From assembly GCA_035496935.1 (NCBI GenBank), contig DATJED010000028.1, positions 124,001-188,000 on the forward strand: DNA of 64,000 bases. The letters are read 5' to 3'. The notes under the pieces are model-generated. The model ran no database searches, had not been told where the DNA came from, and saw only the letters and a program-made list of their open reading frames with translations. The translations under genes were made by a program, and so were the position numbers. Below are positions 9,452 to 19,475 of this stretch, one piece after another. Position 1 is the stretch's first letter. Every line of letters starts with the position of its first letter. This DNA comes from Pseudopedobacter sp035496935 (GTDB taxonomy: Bacteria > Bacteroidota > Bacteroidia > Sphingobacteriales > Sphingobacteriaceae).

Positions 9452-10953
9452 TGCAAAAGCGTTACCTGTCTTTATGGTTCAAGCAATTGCTGACCGACCA
9501 GCTCACCATCGCCAATCCTTCGCTCCATGAAGCTTCATTACTAATTGCGGTAAAAGATAGAGGTAGGCAATCGGTAAAGGCTTGCAACAACTTTGCGCTT
9601 AAACAGGGCATAAAGCGAGGGATGAGCGTTGCCGATGCAAAAGCTTTGGTGCCGGATGTGGTCGTAGAAGATAACGTGGAAGGAACAGAACAGCTGTTGC
9701 TTAAAGATTTGGGCGAATGGTGCATCCGCTTTTCGCCGATTGTTGCCATTGATGAACCCGATGGTTTGCTGATGGATATTACCGGCTGTTGCCATCTTTG
9801 GCAGGGAGAAGCTCCTTATTTGCGAGAACTATTAACGCGTCTCAAGAAAAAAGGCTATCAGGTACGTGGCGCTATTGCTGATACAATTGGTACAGCTTGG
9901 GCAGTTGCCCGTTATGGTAAAGAGAAAGCCATTATCGCCAATGGCGAACATTACCATGCTGTTTTAAATTTACCACCTGCAGCATTACGGTTAGAAAACA
10001 ATTTGGTTCAACGCCTGCACAAACTGGGCATGTACCGTATCGAAAATTTTATTGACATACCGCGTCCGGTACTTCGTAGGCGCTTTGGAGAAGTTTTGTT
10101 GTTAAGAATTGCACAGGCAATGGGCAAAACAGAGGAGTTCCTAAAGCCCATTTACATTCTCGAGCCTTATACCGGACGCTTGCCTTGCTTAGAACCTGTC
10201 CGCACTGCAAAAGCTATTGAAATTGCTATCCAAAAACTGTTGGAAACCTTATGCGCTCGCTTGCAAAAAGAAGGAATGGGTTTAAGAAAAGCAGTGCTGA
10301 CTTGTTATCGCATAGATGGTAAAGTGGTTTCGGTAAGCATAGGCACTCATAAATCTACCCATCATATCCAACATCTTTACCAGCTTTTAAAAATGCGGAT
10401 TGTAAATATTGAGCCTGCTTTAGGAATCGAGCTTTTTGTTTTAGAAGCTTCCGGGATAGAACCTGTGGAGGTTTCGCAACAGGCAATATGGGCAAAATCC
10501 CACGAAAGTGATGGACAATTGGTTGCCGAAATTTTAGACCGTATTGCTCTGCGAGGAGGGAAAAATGCCATACAGCGTTACCTTCCGCAAGAACATTATT
10601 GGCCAGAACGTTCCATTAAAAAAGTAAATAGTTTGGATGAAAAGCCGGCTATCCCCTGGTCAAATAATAAGCCTCGGCCAACGCATTTGCTTGCTTCGCC
10701 ACAGCCTGTTTTGGTTTCGGCACCCATTCCAGATTATCCGCCGATACTTTTTGTTTACAAAGGAAAAAGACATGATATTAAAAAAGCCGACGGCCCCGAG
10801 CGGATAGAAAGAGAGTGGTGGATTGAAGGCGGAGAACATCGGGATTATTATTTGGTGGAGGATGAAACAGGCAAACGTTACTGGCTTTTCCGCTCGGGGC
10901 ATTACCAAGCGGATCAAAAAGCGGAGTGGTTTTTACATGGTTTTTTTGCATGA
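9451..10953 (+). CDS. imuB: ImuB, Y-family polymerase-like protein
   Basis: The 500-residue product has the palm-fingers and little-finger arrangement of Y-family polymerases (RYLSLWFKQLLTDQ at the start, VAIDEPDGLLMDITGCCHLW about residues 91-112, helix-hairpin-helix LHKLGMYRIENFIDIPRPVL). The first catalytic Asp of active Y polymerases (usually in HIDMDSFY) is replaced in LSLWF, so like other ImuB proteins it is probably not a polymerase but an adaptor that brings DnaE2 to the sliding clamp. A C-terminal segment (ERIEREWWIEGGEHRDYYLVEDETGKRYW) is the ImuB-specific tail. Start and stop overlap both neighbours (TGATG and ATGA), implying translational coupling. Confidence 0.92.
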   Translation: MQKRYLSLWFKQLLTDQLTIANPSLHEASLLIAVKDRGRQSVKACNNFALKQGIKRGMSVADAKALVPDVVVEDNVEGTEQLLLKDLGEWCIRFSPIVAIDEPDGLLMDITGCCHLWQGEAPYLRELLTRLKKKGYQVRGAIADTIGTAWAVARYGKEKAIIANGEHYHAVLNLPPAALRLENNLVQRLHKLGMYRIENFIDIPRPVLRRRFGEVLLLRIAQAMGKTEEFLKPIYILEPYTGRLPCLEPVRTAKAIEIAIQKLLETLCARLQKEGMGLRKAVLTCYRIDGKVVSVSIGTHKSTHHIQHLYQLLKMRIVNIEPALGIELFVLEASGIEPVEVSQQAIWAKSHESDGQLVAEILDRIALRGGKNAIQRYLPQEHYWPERSIKKVNSLDEKPAIPWSNNKPRPTHLLASPQPVLVSAPIPDYPPILFVYKGKRHDIKKADGPERIEREWWIEGGEHRDYYLVEDETGKRYWLFRSGHYQADQKAEWFLHGFFA

Positions 10954-13900
10954 GCTATTCAGAACTACAAATAACCAGCAATTTCAGCTTTTTAAGAGGC
11001 GCATCGCATCCGCATGAACTGGTGGAGCAAGCCGCACTTTTAGGATATAAAAAAATTGCCATTACCGACCGGAATACATTAGCTGGAATTGTACGGGCGC
11101 ATGTAGCAGCCAAAAAACACGGTATCGACTTTATTCCCGCCTGTCGGCTAGATTTATTGGACGGACCAAGTTTATTAGCTTACCCAACCGACAAACCCGC
11201 TTATAGCCGATTATCCACCTTGCTTTCTGTCGGGAATTTACGGGCAGAGAAAGGAAAATGTTTTTTGTACCGTCAGGATGTTTTTGACCATGCCGAAGGC
11301 ATTTTGTTTATCGTTATTCCTCCCGATCATTTAAATAATAACTTCAATTTTGCCAAGGATTTTGTCGAAGATTTAAAAGCCTATCAGCAACAGCTTGCTC
11401 CAAATTTATTTCTGGCAATACTGCGTAGTTACCAAGGAGACGATCAAAAAAGATTGCATCGGCTATGGAAATTGTCTCAAGAATTGGATATTCCGCTTGT
11501 AGTTACAAATGATGTGCATTACCACGAGCCACAAAGGAGAGAATTACAGGATGTATTAACCTGCGTTCGTGAAAAATGCAGCATTACCGAGGCTGGCTTT
11601 AAACTCTATTCCAATGCCGAACGTTACCTAAAGCCAATTGAAGAAATGCAACGTTTGTTCAGGCAATATCCCGAAGCCATCGCCAACGCACAAAAAATAG
11701 CAGAGGCCTGTGATTTTTCATTGGATAATCTAAAGTATGTATATCCCAATGAACTCACCACCGAAGGTCGCAGTCCGCAAGAAGAGCTGGAATACCTGAC
11801 GTGGTTAGGCGCCGGTGAGCGTTTTGGAGAAAAAATAGAAAAAAAATTCAGTAACCAGATTCAAGAAGAATTGGAATTTATGAAGCGGAATGAGCTGGCA
11901 AATTATTTCCTCACGGTGCATGACCTGGTTCGCTTCGCTCGCAGTAGGGATATTCTGTGCCAGGGCCGAGGTTCTGCTGCCAATTCAATAGTTTGTTATT
12001 GCTTGGGCATCACTTCTGTAGATCCAACAAAAATCAAATTATTGTTTGCCCGTTTCATGTCTGATGCCCGTAACGAACCGCCCGATATAGATGTGGATTT
12101 TGAGCATGAACGTCGCGAAGAAGTCATCCAGTACATTTATGAAAAATATGGCAGAGAGCGGGCTGCGATAGTGGCCACCGTAACCCAAGAACGTTATAAA
12201 GGAGCCATCCGTGATGTAGGCAAAGCCATGGGACTTTCTGTTGATACCATCAATAACCTTTCTGCCGGCGTTTGGCGTCCATCGGCCGAATGGCTGGATA
12301 ATTTGGATGTAGAGGAGCAAGGTTTAAACGTAAAAGATCCACATCTTAAAAAAACCTTGCAGCTTACCCGGCAATTAATGGGCTTCCCCAGACAATTGGG
12401 TCAGCATACGGGTGGTTTTGTAATTACACAAACCAAACTGTCGGATTTATGCCCGATTATGAACGCCCGCATGGAAAACCGCACCTGTATTGAGTGGGAT
12501 AAGAATGATATCGAAGCTCTGGGCTTCATCAAGGTTGATGTCCTGGCTTTGGGAATGCTCACCTGCATCCGTAAAGCCTTTGATTTAGCTAAAACACATT
12601 ATAACAAAGATTTAACTTTAGCTGAAGTTAATAAAAAGGAGGACGAGAAAGTTTATGAAATGATTAGCCTTGCGGATACGGTGGGCGTTTTCCAGATCGA
12701 AAGCCGGGCGCAGATGTCTATGTTGCCTCGGTTAAGGCCCAAAGAATTTTATGATCTGGTGGTGCAGGTTGCCATTGTACGTCCCGGGCCTATCCAGGGC
12801 GATATGGTGCATCCTTATCTGCTTAGGCGAGAAAATCCAACGCTGATAGAATATCCTTCTAAGGAGTTGGAAGATATATTGAAAAGGACTAACGGCGTTC
12901 CATTATTCCAGGAACAAGCTATGGAAATTTCCATTGTTGCTGCCGGGTTTACACCATCCGAAGCGGACGAACTGCGTCGGAGTATGGCTACGTTTAAAGC
13001 GCATGGCAAAGTGAGCGCATTCCGTCAAAAACTGGTAAGCGGAATGGTAGAAAGGGGGTACGAAGAAGAATTTGCCCATCGGGTTTTTAAACAGATTGAA
13101 GGTTTCGGGAGTTATGGTTTCCCAGAAAGCCACGCAGCAAGTTTTGCGCTTTTGGTTTACGTATCATCCTGGATAAAATGTTACTATCCAGATGTTTTTG
13201 CCTGTGCTATCCTCAACAGCTTACCCATGGGCTTTTACCAGCCTGCACAATTGGTAATAGATGCCCGAAAGCATGGTGTTGAAGTGCGCCCGGTTGACAT
13301 CAATTACTCTTTTTGGGATTATGTACTGGAAGAAAAATCGGGCAATTATAAAGCTTTGCGCTTAGGTTTTAGGCAGATAAGCGGATTGAATATTGGAGAT
13401 ATGGAACTATTAATCAGGCAAAGAAAACAGTTTTACCGCAATCTTAATGAACTATTGAATGCAGGACTTCCAATTTCATGTTTAGAGAAACTGGCCGATG
13501 CCGATGCTTTCCGTTCCATTGGTTTAGACCGGAGGCAAGCTTTATGGGAAATAGCTGCTTTGGCAGATAGTCCGGTGGCGCTGTTTAAAGATCAGCCGTC
13601 TGAAAGTAAGCAGGAAGTGCAGATTGCCTTGCCATTAATGCCAGAAAGTGAACATGTGGTACACGATTATGCCAGCACTTCCTTATCGCTAAAAGCACAC
13701 CCATTGAGTTTTTTACGTCCGCAATTAGATGCACTGCAGGTGACCAATAATGAACAGTTGAAATCCCTTGCCAATGGCGCAAAAGTAAAAGTTGCCGGTT
13801 TGGTACTCATCCGGCAAAGACCGGGAACCGCAAAAGGCGTGTGCTTTGTTACCATTGAGGATGAAACCGGCAGTGCCAATATTGTGGTTTGGGAAAGTAT

Positions 13901-14096
13901 GTTCAACAGGTATCGTAAAGAACTGATCAGTGCCAAATTATTTATGGTTGAGGGCAAACTGCAAAAAGAAAAAGAAGTGATACATATTGTAGCCGAACGC
14001 TGTTTTGATTTATCCAAGCTTTTGCAACAGCTAAAAAAGAAAAACAATGCAGTTAACGAAATAGAAGTCTTTGACCAGTCCAGAAATTTCAAATGA
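10950..14096 (+). CDS. dnaE2: DnaE2, error-prone DNA polymerase III alpha-type subunit
   Basis: The ATG at 10950 overlaps the imuB stop by four bases (ATGA) and gives MSYSELQITSNFSFLRGASH, the canonical start; an in-frame ATG 24 bases upstream lies inside imuB. The 1048-residue protein has an N-terminal PHP domain (AITDRNTLAGIVRA), the polymerase core with the catalytic Asp cluster in PPDIDVDFEHERR, GRGSAANSIVCYCLG, DELRRSMATFKAHG, and a C-terminal OB fold (VKVAGLVLIRQRPGTAKG). It is the polymerase that does the mutagenic synthesis, together with ImuA and ImuB. At about 1050 residues it is shorter than replicative DnaE, as expected for this subfamily. Confidence 0.95.
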   Translation: MSYSELQITSNFSFLRGASHPHELVEQAALLGYKKIAITDRNTLAGIVRAHVAAKKHGIDFIPACRLDLLDGPSLLAYPTDKPAYSRLSTLLSVGNLRAEKGKCFLYRQDVFDHAEGILFIVIPPDHLNNNFNFAKDFVEDLKAYQQQLAPNLFLAILRSYQGDDQKRLHRLWKLSQELDIPLVVTNDVHYHEPQRRELQDVLTCVREKCSITEAGFKLYSNAERYLKPIEEMQRLFRQYPEAIANAQKIAEACDFSLDNLKYVYPNELTTEGRSPQEELEYLTWLGAGERFGEKIEKKFSNQIQEELEFMKRNELANYFLTVHDLVRFARSRDILCQGRGSAANSIVCYCLGITSVDPTKIKLLFARFMSDARNEPPDIDVDFEHERREEVIQYIYEKYGRERAAIVATVTQERYKGAIRDVGKAMGLSVDTINNLSAGVWRPSAEWLDNLDVEEQGLNVKDPHLKKTLQLTRQLMGFPRQLGQHTGGFVITQTKLSDLCPIMNARMENRTCIEWDKNDIEALGFIKVDVLALGMLTCIRKAFDLAKTHYNKDLTLAEVNKKEDEKVYEMISLADTVGVFQIESRAQMSMLPRLRPKEFYDLVVQVAIVRPGPIQGDMVHPYLLRRENPTLIEYPSKELEDILKRTNGVPLFQEQAMEISIVAAGFTPSEADELRRSMATFKAHGKVSAFRQKLVSGMVERGYEEEFAHRVFKQIEGFGSYGFPESHAASFALLVYVSSWIKCYYPDVFACAILNSLPMGFYQPAQLVIDARKHGVEVRPVDINYSFWDYVLEEKSGNYKALRLGFRQISGLNIGDMELLIRQRKQFYRNLNELLNAGLPISCLEKLADADAFRSIGLDRRQALWEIAALADSPVALFKDQPSESKQEVQIALPLMPESEHVVHDYASTSLSLKAHPLSFLRPQLDALQVTNNEQLKSLANGAKVKVAGLVLIRQRPGTAKGVCFVTIEDETGSANIVVWESMFNRYRKELISAKLFMVEGKLQKEKEVIHIVAERCFDLSKLLQQLKKKNNAVNEIEVFDQSRNFK

Positions 14097-14165
14097 TTTC
14101 TCACTATATAAGAACAAATCAAAATATACTATCCGTCCGAAGGAATCAGACGGTATGTGAGGAAG

Positions 14166-16331
14166 TTAAGCAGATAAATTGTTATGATCGGTATCTAAAT
14201 AGAAGTAAAATTCAGAACCCACGCCTGCCACGCTTTCCACTTCAATCCGGCTGTTATGAAAACGTAATATTTCCGAAACTAGGTAAAGCCCAATGCCGAA
14301 CCCCGATACCGTTTTTGTCCGTTCGCTTTGAACGCGGTAAAAACGATTGAATAATTTCTTTTGATGTTCAATGTTAATTCCTACGCCATAATCCTTCACA
14401 AACACTTTAATTCGGGAACCTTCCTTACTACAGCCAACTTCTATCGGACTGCCCGAGGCGGAATATTTGCTCGCATTGCTGATTAGGTTAGTCAGCACTT
14501 GCTCAAGTTTATCCCTATCACCATTTACCGTTATATGGTCACAGCTCATAAGTTTTATCGGACGAGAGCTGTTCAGCAGTTCGGCTTCAGCCATCACATC
14601 TTTTAGCAATTGCCCTAAATCGAAATTTTCATAGGATAATAACAATTCTCCTTCTTCAAGTCTGGCCAGATTAAGGAAATCTTTCAGCATAGAGGACATT
14701 TTGCCGGTTTGTGTATCGGCTTTTGCCAGCGCATTAACTACGTAAGTATTGCCTTCTTTTTTTGCTTTGGCCAATACCATTTGCACATAAGCCTTAATAG
14801 TGGTAAGCGGCGTTTTAAGTTCATGGCTAACGATGGCAATGAAATCGTTTTTCCTTTCCTCGTCCTGTTTTTGTTTTGAAATATCTAATACCGAACCTAT
14901 AAAACGTACAGGCGTATCATGTTCATCAAAAAACACTTTCCCTTTTGCTTTTACCCATCGTAACTGTTTGTCGGTTTTGCCAATGGTGCGATACTCAACA
15001 TCATAATTGCCGTTGCTAATCTTCTTATCGAAAGCATTTTTAATTATTTTTGAGACCCGCTCGCGGTCATCTTCGTGTAGGCCGTTCAAGAAGCTTTCCT
15101 CAAAAGATACCGGCTCATCATTAAATATACCGAACAGCTCTCGGCACCTGGCATCCCAGGTCATGCTGCCAACTGTTAAATCCAGATTGAAAGTTCCTAA
15201 TTCCGCTGCTGTTGTTGCCAGCCTCAAGTGCTCTTCGTTCTGTACAATTTGCAGTTCTTTCTTTTTATGCTCGGTAATATCGCGAGCTATCTGTGAAATT
15301 CCAACTATTTGACCTCCCGAATCTCGTACAGGCGAAATTGTAAGGGAAATATCAATCCTTTTACCTCCTTTACTAACAATCTGCGTTTCGAGCCATTCAA
15401 ACTGTTCGCCCTGTTTTAAGCGTTGGATTACTTCCTGGTGATCAATCTCTGTAGCATGGAAAATGTCTGAAATAGGTTTACCGATAACCTCATCGGCCGA
15501 ATAACCGATAATCCGCTCTGCAGAGGTGTTCCAGCTATTAATTACCATGTGGTCGGTACATCCTATAATGGCATCGCCAGATGATTCAACTATTGAGGCA
15601 AGTTTAGAACTTTCAAGGTTCGCTGTCAGCAATTGATCACTTTTTAGCTTGATCTGGTCTAACATTACGTTAAAGGCATCGGTTAAAGAGCCAATCTCAT
15701 CGTTCCCAATTTTATGAGCCCGAATAGAATAATCTCCTCCATCTGAAATATTTTTTGCTACCTTTTCAAGAGCATGTATGGGTTTTGATATAGATTTTTG
15801 ATATACCTCTGACAGAACATAGCCAACTAAAAGTGTGATACCGATTAATAATAGTGCTGTGAAAATGTTGAAACGAACTTGTTTGTAAAGAACGTTCATA
15901 CTGGATTTAATGTAAAAATGCCCCAATAGCATGCCCTGTTGCTTTATGGGCACAAAGCCTTCTATGTAAGAACCGTTAAAAGCATAGCCAGTCCCTATTT
16001 TGGACGGGAGCGTTTTTTTGTTTAAACCCTCCGGATAAACAGCAAAAATATGCCCAGCATGATCATAAATACAAGCAGCCACAATCTCTTTATCTGCTCT
16101 TAAGGCATTTAATATTTCTGTAGCTTCATTGGTGTTTTGAAAAGCGAGGGCACCGGAGCTGTTTGATGAGATGACCAGCGCCAGAGTAGCCACTTTTGAT
16201 TGTTCGTTTTGTTTAGAGGTATAATATTGGAAGAATATATAGGCGCCTGACATTAAACAGAGCGCAATCGTACATGACGTTAATATCGCCCGCCTTAATT
16301 TTTGCCGAATAGGTAAGTCACGGAAATCCAT
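14166..16331 (-). CDS. Membrane sensor histidine kinase with CHASE8-like, HAMP and two PAS domains
   Basis: The 721-residue protein has two membrane helices (about residues 16-36 and 155-175) around a periplasmic domain that looks like CHASE8 (VATLALVISSNSSGALAFQN, then EIVAACIYDHAGHIFAVYP). After it come HAMP (about 178-230), PAS (about 245-355), a second PAS/PAC (365-485), HisKA with the phospho-acceptor His503 in VSHELKTPLT, and the HATPase domain (NLISNASKY, KDYGVGI, GFGIGLYLV). No receiver domain or response regulator is encoded nearby. It starts 2 bases after the YfiR-like gene, so the two form one unit, divergent from a TonB receptor. That suggests a signal reaching the periplasm is passed by the YfiR-like protein to the kinase. 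Confidence 0.93.
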   Translation of the reverse strand: MDFRDLPIRQKLRRAILTSCTIALCLMSGAYIFFQYYTSKQNEQSKVATLALVISSNSSGALAFQNTNEATEILNALRADKEIVAACIYDHAGHIFAVYPEGLNKKTLPSKIGTGYAFNGSYIEGFVPIKQQGMLLGHFYIKSSMNVLYKQVRFNIFTALLLIGITLLVGYVLSEVYQKSISKPIHALEKVAKNISDGGDYSIRAHKIGNDEIGSLTDAFNVMLDQIKLKSDQLLTANLESSKLASIVESSGDAIIGCTDHMVINSWNTSAERIIGYSADEVIGKPISDIFHATEIDHQEVIQRLKQGEQFEWLETQIVSKGGKRIDISLTISPVRDSGGQIVGISQIARDITEHKKKELQIVQNEEHLRLATTAAELGTFNLDLTVGSMTWDARCRELFGIFNDEPVSFEESFLNGLHEDDRERVSKIIKNAFDKKISNGNYDVEYRTIGKTDKQLRWVKAKGKVFFDEHDTPVRFIGSVLDISKQKQDEERKNDFIAIVSHELKTPLTTIKAYVQMVLAKAKKEGNTYVVNALAKADTQTGKMSSMLKDFLNLARLEEGELLLSYENFDLGQLLKDVMAEAELLNSSRPIKLMSCDHITVNGDRDKLEQVLTNLISNASKYSASGSPIEVGCSKEGSRIKVFVKDYGVGINIEHQKKLFNRFYRVQSERTKTVSGFGIGLYLVSEILRFHNSRIEVESVAGVGSEFYFYLDTDHNNLSA

Positions 16332-16333
16332 AA

Positions 16334-16873
16334 TTAATTAGTGCTATAAATATTAGAGACACTTAGCAATTTAGAGCTGAAAATCAATTCAGAAGATTTT
16401 GCTTCGTTGATGTTGACTTCAAGCCTCAGTTTATTTTTTTCCTTATAAAACCCGATTATTCCTCCCATTTCTGCAAAATTAGGTGCATCGCTAACAGTTA
16501 ACGTACTTTGGTGGTTAATAACCGGAATCTTATTTTTTATTTTCGAAGCCCATTCATCCGCAATAAACAGGATATGGCAAGCTTCCACATCTTTTATGTT
16601 TTTGTAGCTACGGACAATAATCGCCCTATCGTTCAATTTTTCGCCCTTTACCAATAGGTTTAAATAAGCGCTTAAACGCTCGTTGCCGAGAACGCCTATT
16701 ACAAACGGATCTTCGGGATTAAAAAACGAATCGGGCGGCCAATTTATAAACCGGGTGAAGTTGTAAATAAAAGCCGCTTTCAGCTGATATTCATTTATTG
16801 GGTTACTTTGGGCAACAGTGTTAAATGAAGGGAAAGAAATAATTAGGCATGCCGCTATCAATCCCCTCGTCAT
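16334..16873 (-). CDS. YfiR-like (DUF4154) periplasmic protein
   Basis: With the ATG at 16873 the protein is 179 residues with a signal peptide (MTRGLIAACLIISFPSFNTVAQ); the longer open frame could only begin with TTG at 16978. The family signature YQLKAAFIYNFTRFINWPP follows directly, then VIGVLGNERLSAYLN, CHILFIADEW, TLTVSDAPNFAEMGGIIGFYKEKNKLRLEVN and a family-typical end. YfiR proteins hold membrane signalling partners in check from the periplasm. Here the partner is presumably the CHASE8-like kinase 2 bases downstream. YfiR-type genes beside TonB receptors and CHASE8/HAMP signalling proteins are a recurring arrangement, which supports the reading. Confidence 0.88.
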   Translation of the reverse strand: MTRGLIAACLIISFPSFNTVAQSNPINEYQLKAAFIYNFTRFINWPPDSFFNPEDPFVIGVLGNERLSAYLNLLVKGEKLNDRAIIVRSYKNIKDVEACHILFIADEWASKIKNKIPVINHQSTLTVSDAPNFAEMGGIIGFYKEKNKLRLEVNINEAKSSELIFSSKLLSVSNIYSTN

Positions 16874-17088
16874 AAGGGGTGAATTACGAAATTTTTTAAG
16901 AATTCTGGTCAGAATCGTCAAATAGTAGCTGCTTATTTCTGGTAAATTAACGAATCGCGATGTTCGTAGATTATTCAAATTTAAATTAAAATTTTGTAAG
17001 ACTAGAATTGTTTTAGCACATTTGTCTTATTGTGATTACAGTTAGATTGTTACAATAACCATACTGTAAATTATAACAGAATCCTTTC

Positions 17089-19029
17089 ATGAAGATACCT
17101 TCCTCTTTTTATGTTAAAGCCCGGATTTGCTGTAAGGTAGCTGCGTTGATGTTTTTAATGTGCTCAGAAACCCTTTTGGCGCAAGAATTAACAGCTCAAA
17201 ATTTCAAGAAGCTAAGCTTAGAGGAGTTAATGAATGTAGAAGTAACCTCAGTTTCAAAAAGGACAGAAAAGCTGCGTGAAACGGCTTCAGCAATTCAAAT
17301 CATTACACAAAAAGACATTCACAATTCCGGTGTTAAAACTTTGCCAGAAGCGCTCCGACTTGCATCAAACTTGCAGGTAGCCCAAGTTAATTCAAGCCAA
17401 TGGGCAATTAGCGCTCGTGGCTTCAATAATGTTTTGGCCAACAAACTTTTGGTAATGATTGATGGGCGTAGTGTATACACGCCACTTTATGCGGGGGTTT
17501 TTTGGGATATTCAGAACGTTTTGTTAGAGGACGTGGACCGTATTGAAGTAATTAGCGGGCCAGGAGGAACATTATGGGGAGCTAATGCTGTAAACGGTGT
17601 TATCAATATTATCACCAAAAGCGCAAAAGATACAAAAGGACTATTGGTTGAAGCGGCAACAGGCAGTGTTATGCCCGGTTTAGGAAGTCTACGATATGGA
17701 GGACAGGTTAACAAAGATTTGGCATATCGTGTCTATGGTACTGGCTTTAAGCTAGGAAATACACTTGAAACTGATGGTTCTGAGTCGGGCGATAATTGGT
17801 CAATGCTACAGGGCGGTTTACAAATTGACTGGAACCTCTCCGATAAGGATCAGTTAACCCTTCGGCAAAACCTTTATGGCGGTAAGCCCAATCCAAACCC
17901 TAACCCTAAACCGGCCAATTCCCGTGGTGATAATGCTGCAATCCGATGGAACCGCGTAAATTCCGATAAATTTAGTCTTCACCTTAGTGGATATTATGAC
18001 CATACTTTGCGTGATTTCAATTCCGGTTTTACAGAAGACCTGAAGACTTTCGATTTAGATTGGGGCAACCAGTTGCAGATGGGCGAAAGGCATTTGCTCT
18101 CTTTTGGGGCGGGTTTCCGGTTGATGGATCATAAGGTTAGCAATCTGGAAGTATTCAGATTTCTTCCAGAACAAAAAACATTGTATTTATTTAATATTTA
18201 TGCTCAGGATGAAATCCAATTGGTTAAAGACAGACTTAAACTAACCATTGGCTCCAAAATTGAACATAACAGTTACACCGGATTTGAATATCAGCCGAAT
18301 GGCCGACTTACCTGGACGCCTGCAAAGAATCACACTGTATGGTCCGCTGTTTCACGGGCTGTTAGAACGCCTGCAAGAATTGACCGGGACTTTTCTTTGG
18401 ATCTGCCATCGGGAATTCCTATCATAGTATCTAATGATGACTATGTTTCGGCAACCGTCATAGCTTACGAATTAGGCTGGCGTTTACAGCCGGTAGATAA
18501 TACCTCCATCTCCTTAGCAACATTCTATAATACTTACAACAATATCCGAAGTGTAGAACCGCTTACTGCTGCTCTGTTCCCTGTAGTTTTTGGAAACGGC
18601 GTTAAGGGTAACACATACGGGGCAGAACTTTCGGCAACCTACCAACCAATGAGCTGGTGGAACCTTCGTGGGGGTTATACTTTTGTAAGGAAGGAATTGT
18701 CTTTAAAATCCGGTAGCCGAGACTCGAACAAAGCAACTGCCGAAAGCAACGATCCAACCCATCAAGTACTCATCCAGTCAAACATAACGCTTCCGGCCAA
18801 GTTAGAGCTAGGGACTGTTATCCGTTTTGTGGATAAACTCCCAAATCCTTATGTTAAGGCTTATACTGCCCTAGATTTACGGCTTGGTTGGCACTTGAAT
18901 AAGATGATAGAGTTAAACCTTGTTGGTCAGAACCTGCTTGATAAAAGGCATGCCGAGTTTATACCGGATAGCCCTTCAGCTAGGTTGATTGAAAGGAGCG
19001 TGTACGGAAAAATCACATTTAGGTACTAA
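17089..19029 (+). CDS. TonB-dependent outer membrane receptor
   Basis: The 646-residue protein has a signal peptide (cut near LLAQELT), then LSLEELMNVEVTSVSKR, the standard opening of one receptor group, and a plug domain (IQIITQKDIHNSGVKTLPEALRL, VMIDGRSVYTPLYAGVFWD, IEVISGPGGTLWGANAVNGVINIITK), followed by a 22-strand-type barrel ending in GKITFRY. It has no SusD partner and no carboxypeptidase-like N-terminal domain, so it is not a SusC protein. The substrate is not evident; the group includes siderophore, vitamin and metal receptors. It is divergent from the YfiR-like and kinase genes across 215 bases, which suggests shared control or that the receptor feeds the signalling pair. Confidence 0.92.
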   Translation: MKIPSSFYVKARICCKVAALMFLMCSETLLAQELTAQNFKKLSLEELMNVEVTSVSKRTEKLRETASAIQIITQKDIHNSGVKTLPEALRLASNLQVAQVNSSQWAISARGFNNVLANKLLVMIDGRSVYTPLYAGVFWDIQNVLLEDVDRIEVISGPGGTLWGANAVNGVINIITKSAKDTKGLLVEAATGSVMPGLGSLRYGGQVNKDLAYRVYGTGFKLGNTLETDGSESGDNWSMLQGGLQIDWNLSDKDQLTLRQNLYGGKPNPNPNPKPANSRGDNAAIRWNRVNSDKFSLHLSGYYDHTLRDFNSGFTEDLKTFDLDWGNQLQMGERHLLSFGAGFRLMDHKVSNLEVFRFLPEQKTLYLFNIYAQDEIQLVKDRLKLTIGSKIEHNSYTGFEYQPNGRLTWTPAKNHTVWSAVSRAVRTPARIDRDFSLDLPSGIPIIVSNDDYVSATVIAYELGWRLQPVDNTSISLATFYNTYNNIRSVEPLTAALFPVVFGNGVKGNTYGAELSATYQPMSWWNLRGGYTFVRKELSLKSGSRDSNKATAESNDPTHQVLIQSNITLPAKLELGTVIRFVDKLPNPYVKAYTALDLRLGWHLNKMIELNLVGQNLLDKRHAEFIPDSPSARLIERSVYGKITFRY

Positions 19030-19475
19030 TAAGCTTTGAGATAGCGGACGCCCCGTCCAATTTTTGAGCTTTACCTTATTGAAAACTTACTCCTTATAAA
19101 GCGTTACAATGGATTTATTATCCTAATGGAATATCGCAAATTGTTCAAACAAAACGCCCGAAAACAATAGCTTCATATTTGGCACTACAAATTCTATTAT
19201 AAGTTACATCCATAATCTGGTTTTTAATATTTTTCTTGACTTATGTAAAGTACTTTTAGCGTTTCTATTCCTACTTTCGATAAAGCAAATTAGTTAGGAA
19301 TACAGCATCTAAATTCATGCTATTCGTAAAAAAGAACCTTGTACGCTGTAAATTGCGCTTGATTTGTAGGGTCCTGGCAGACATAAGGTTTAATACTTTG
19401 TATGTAGGGGGATTTTACTGTAATAAGACATAGTAGCGTACAAAAAAATATAAAGCACCATTTAAGTTATTCATT
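19030..19475. other. Intergenic region without a gene
   Basis: No protein-like frame or RNA gene was recognised. The only structure noted is a 10-base palindrome AAAGTACTTT at 19247-19256. Confidence 0.5.

Noticed and set aside
16874..16978. Longer N-terminus of the YfiR-like protein
   Set aside because: Needs a TTG start and would bury the signal peptide at residue 36.
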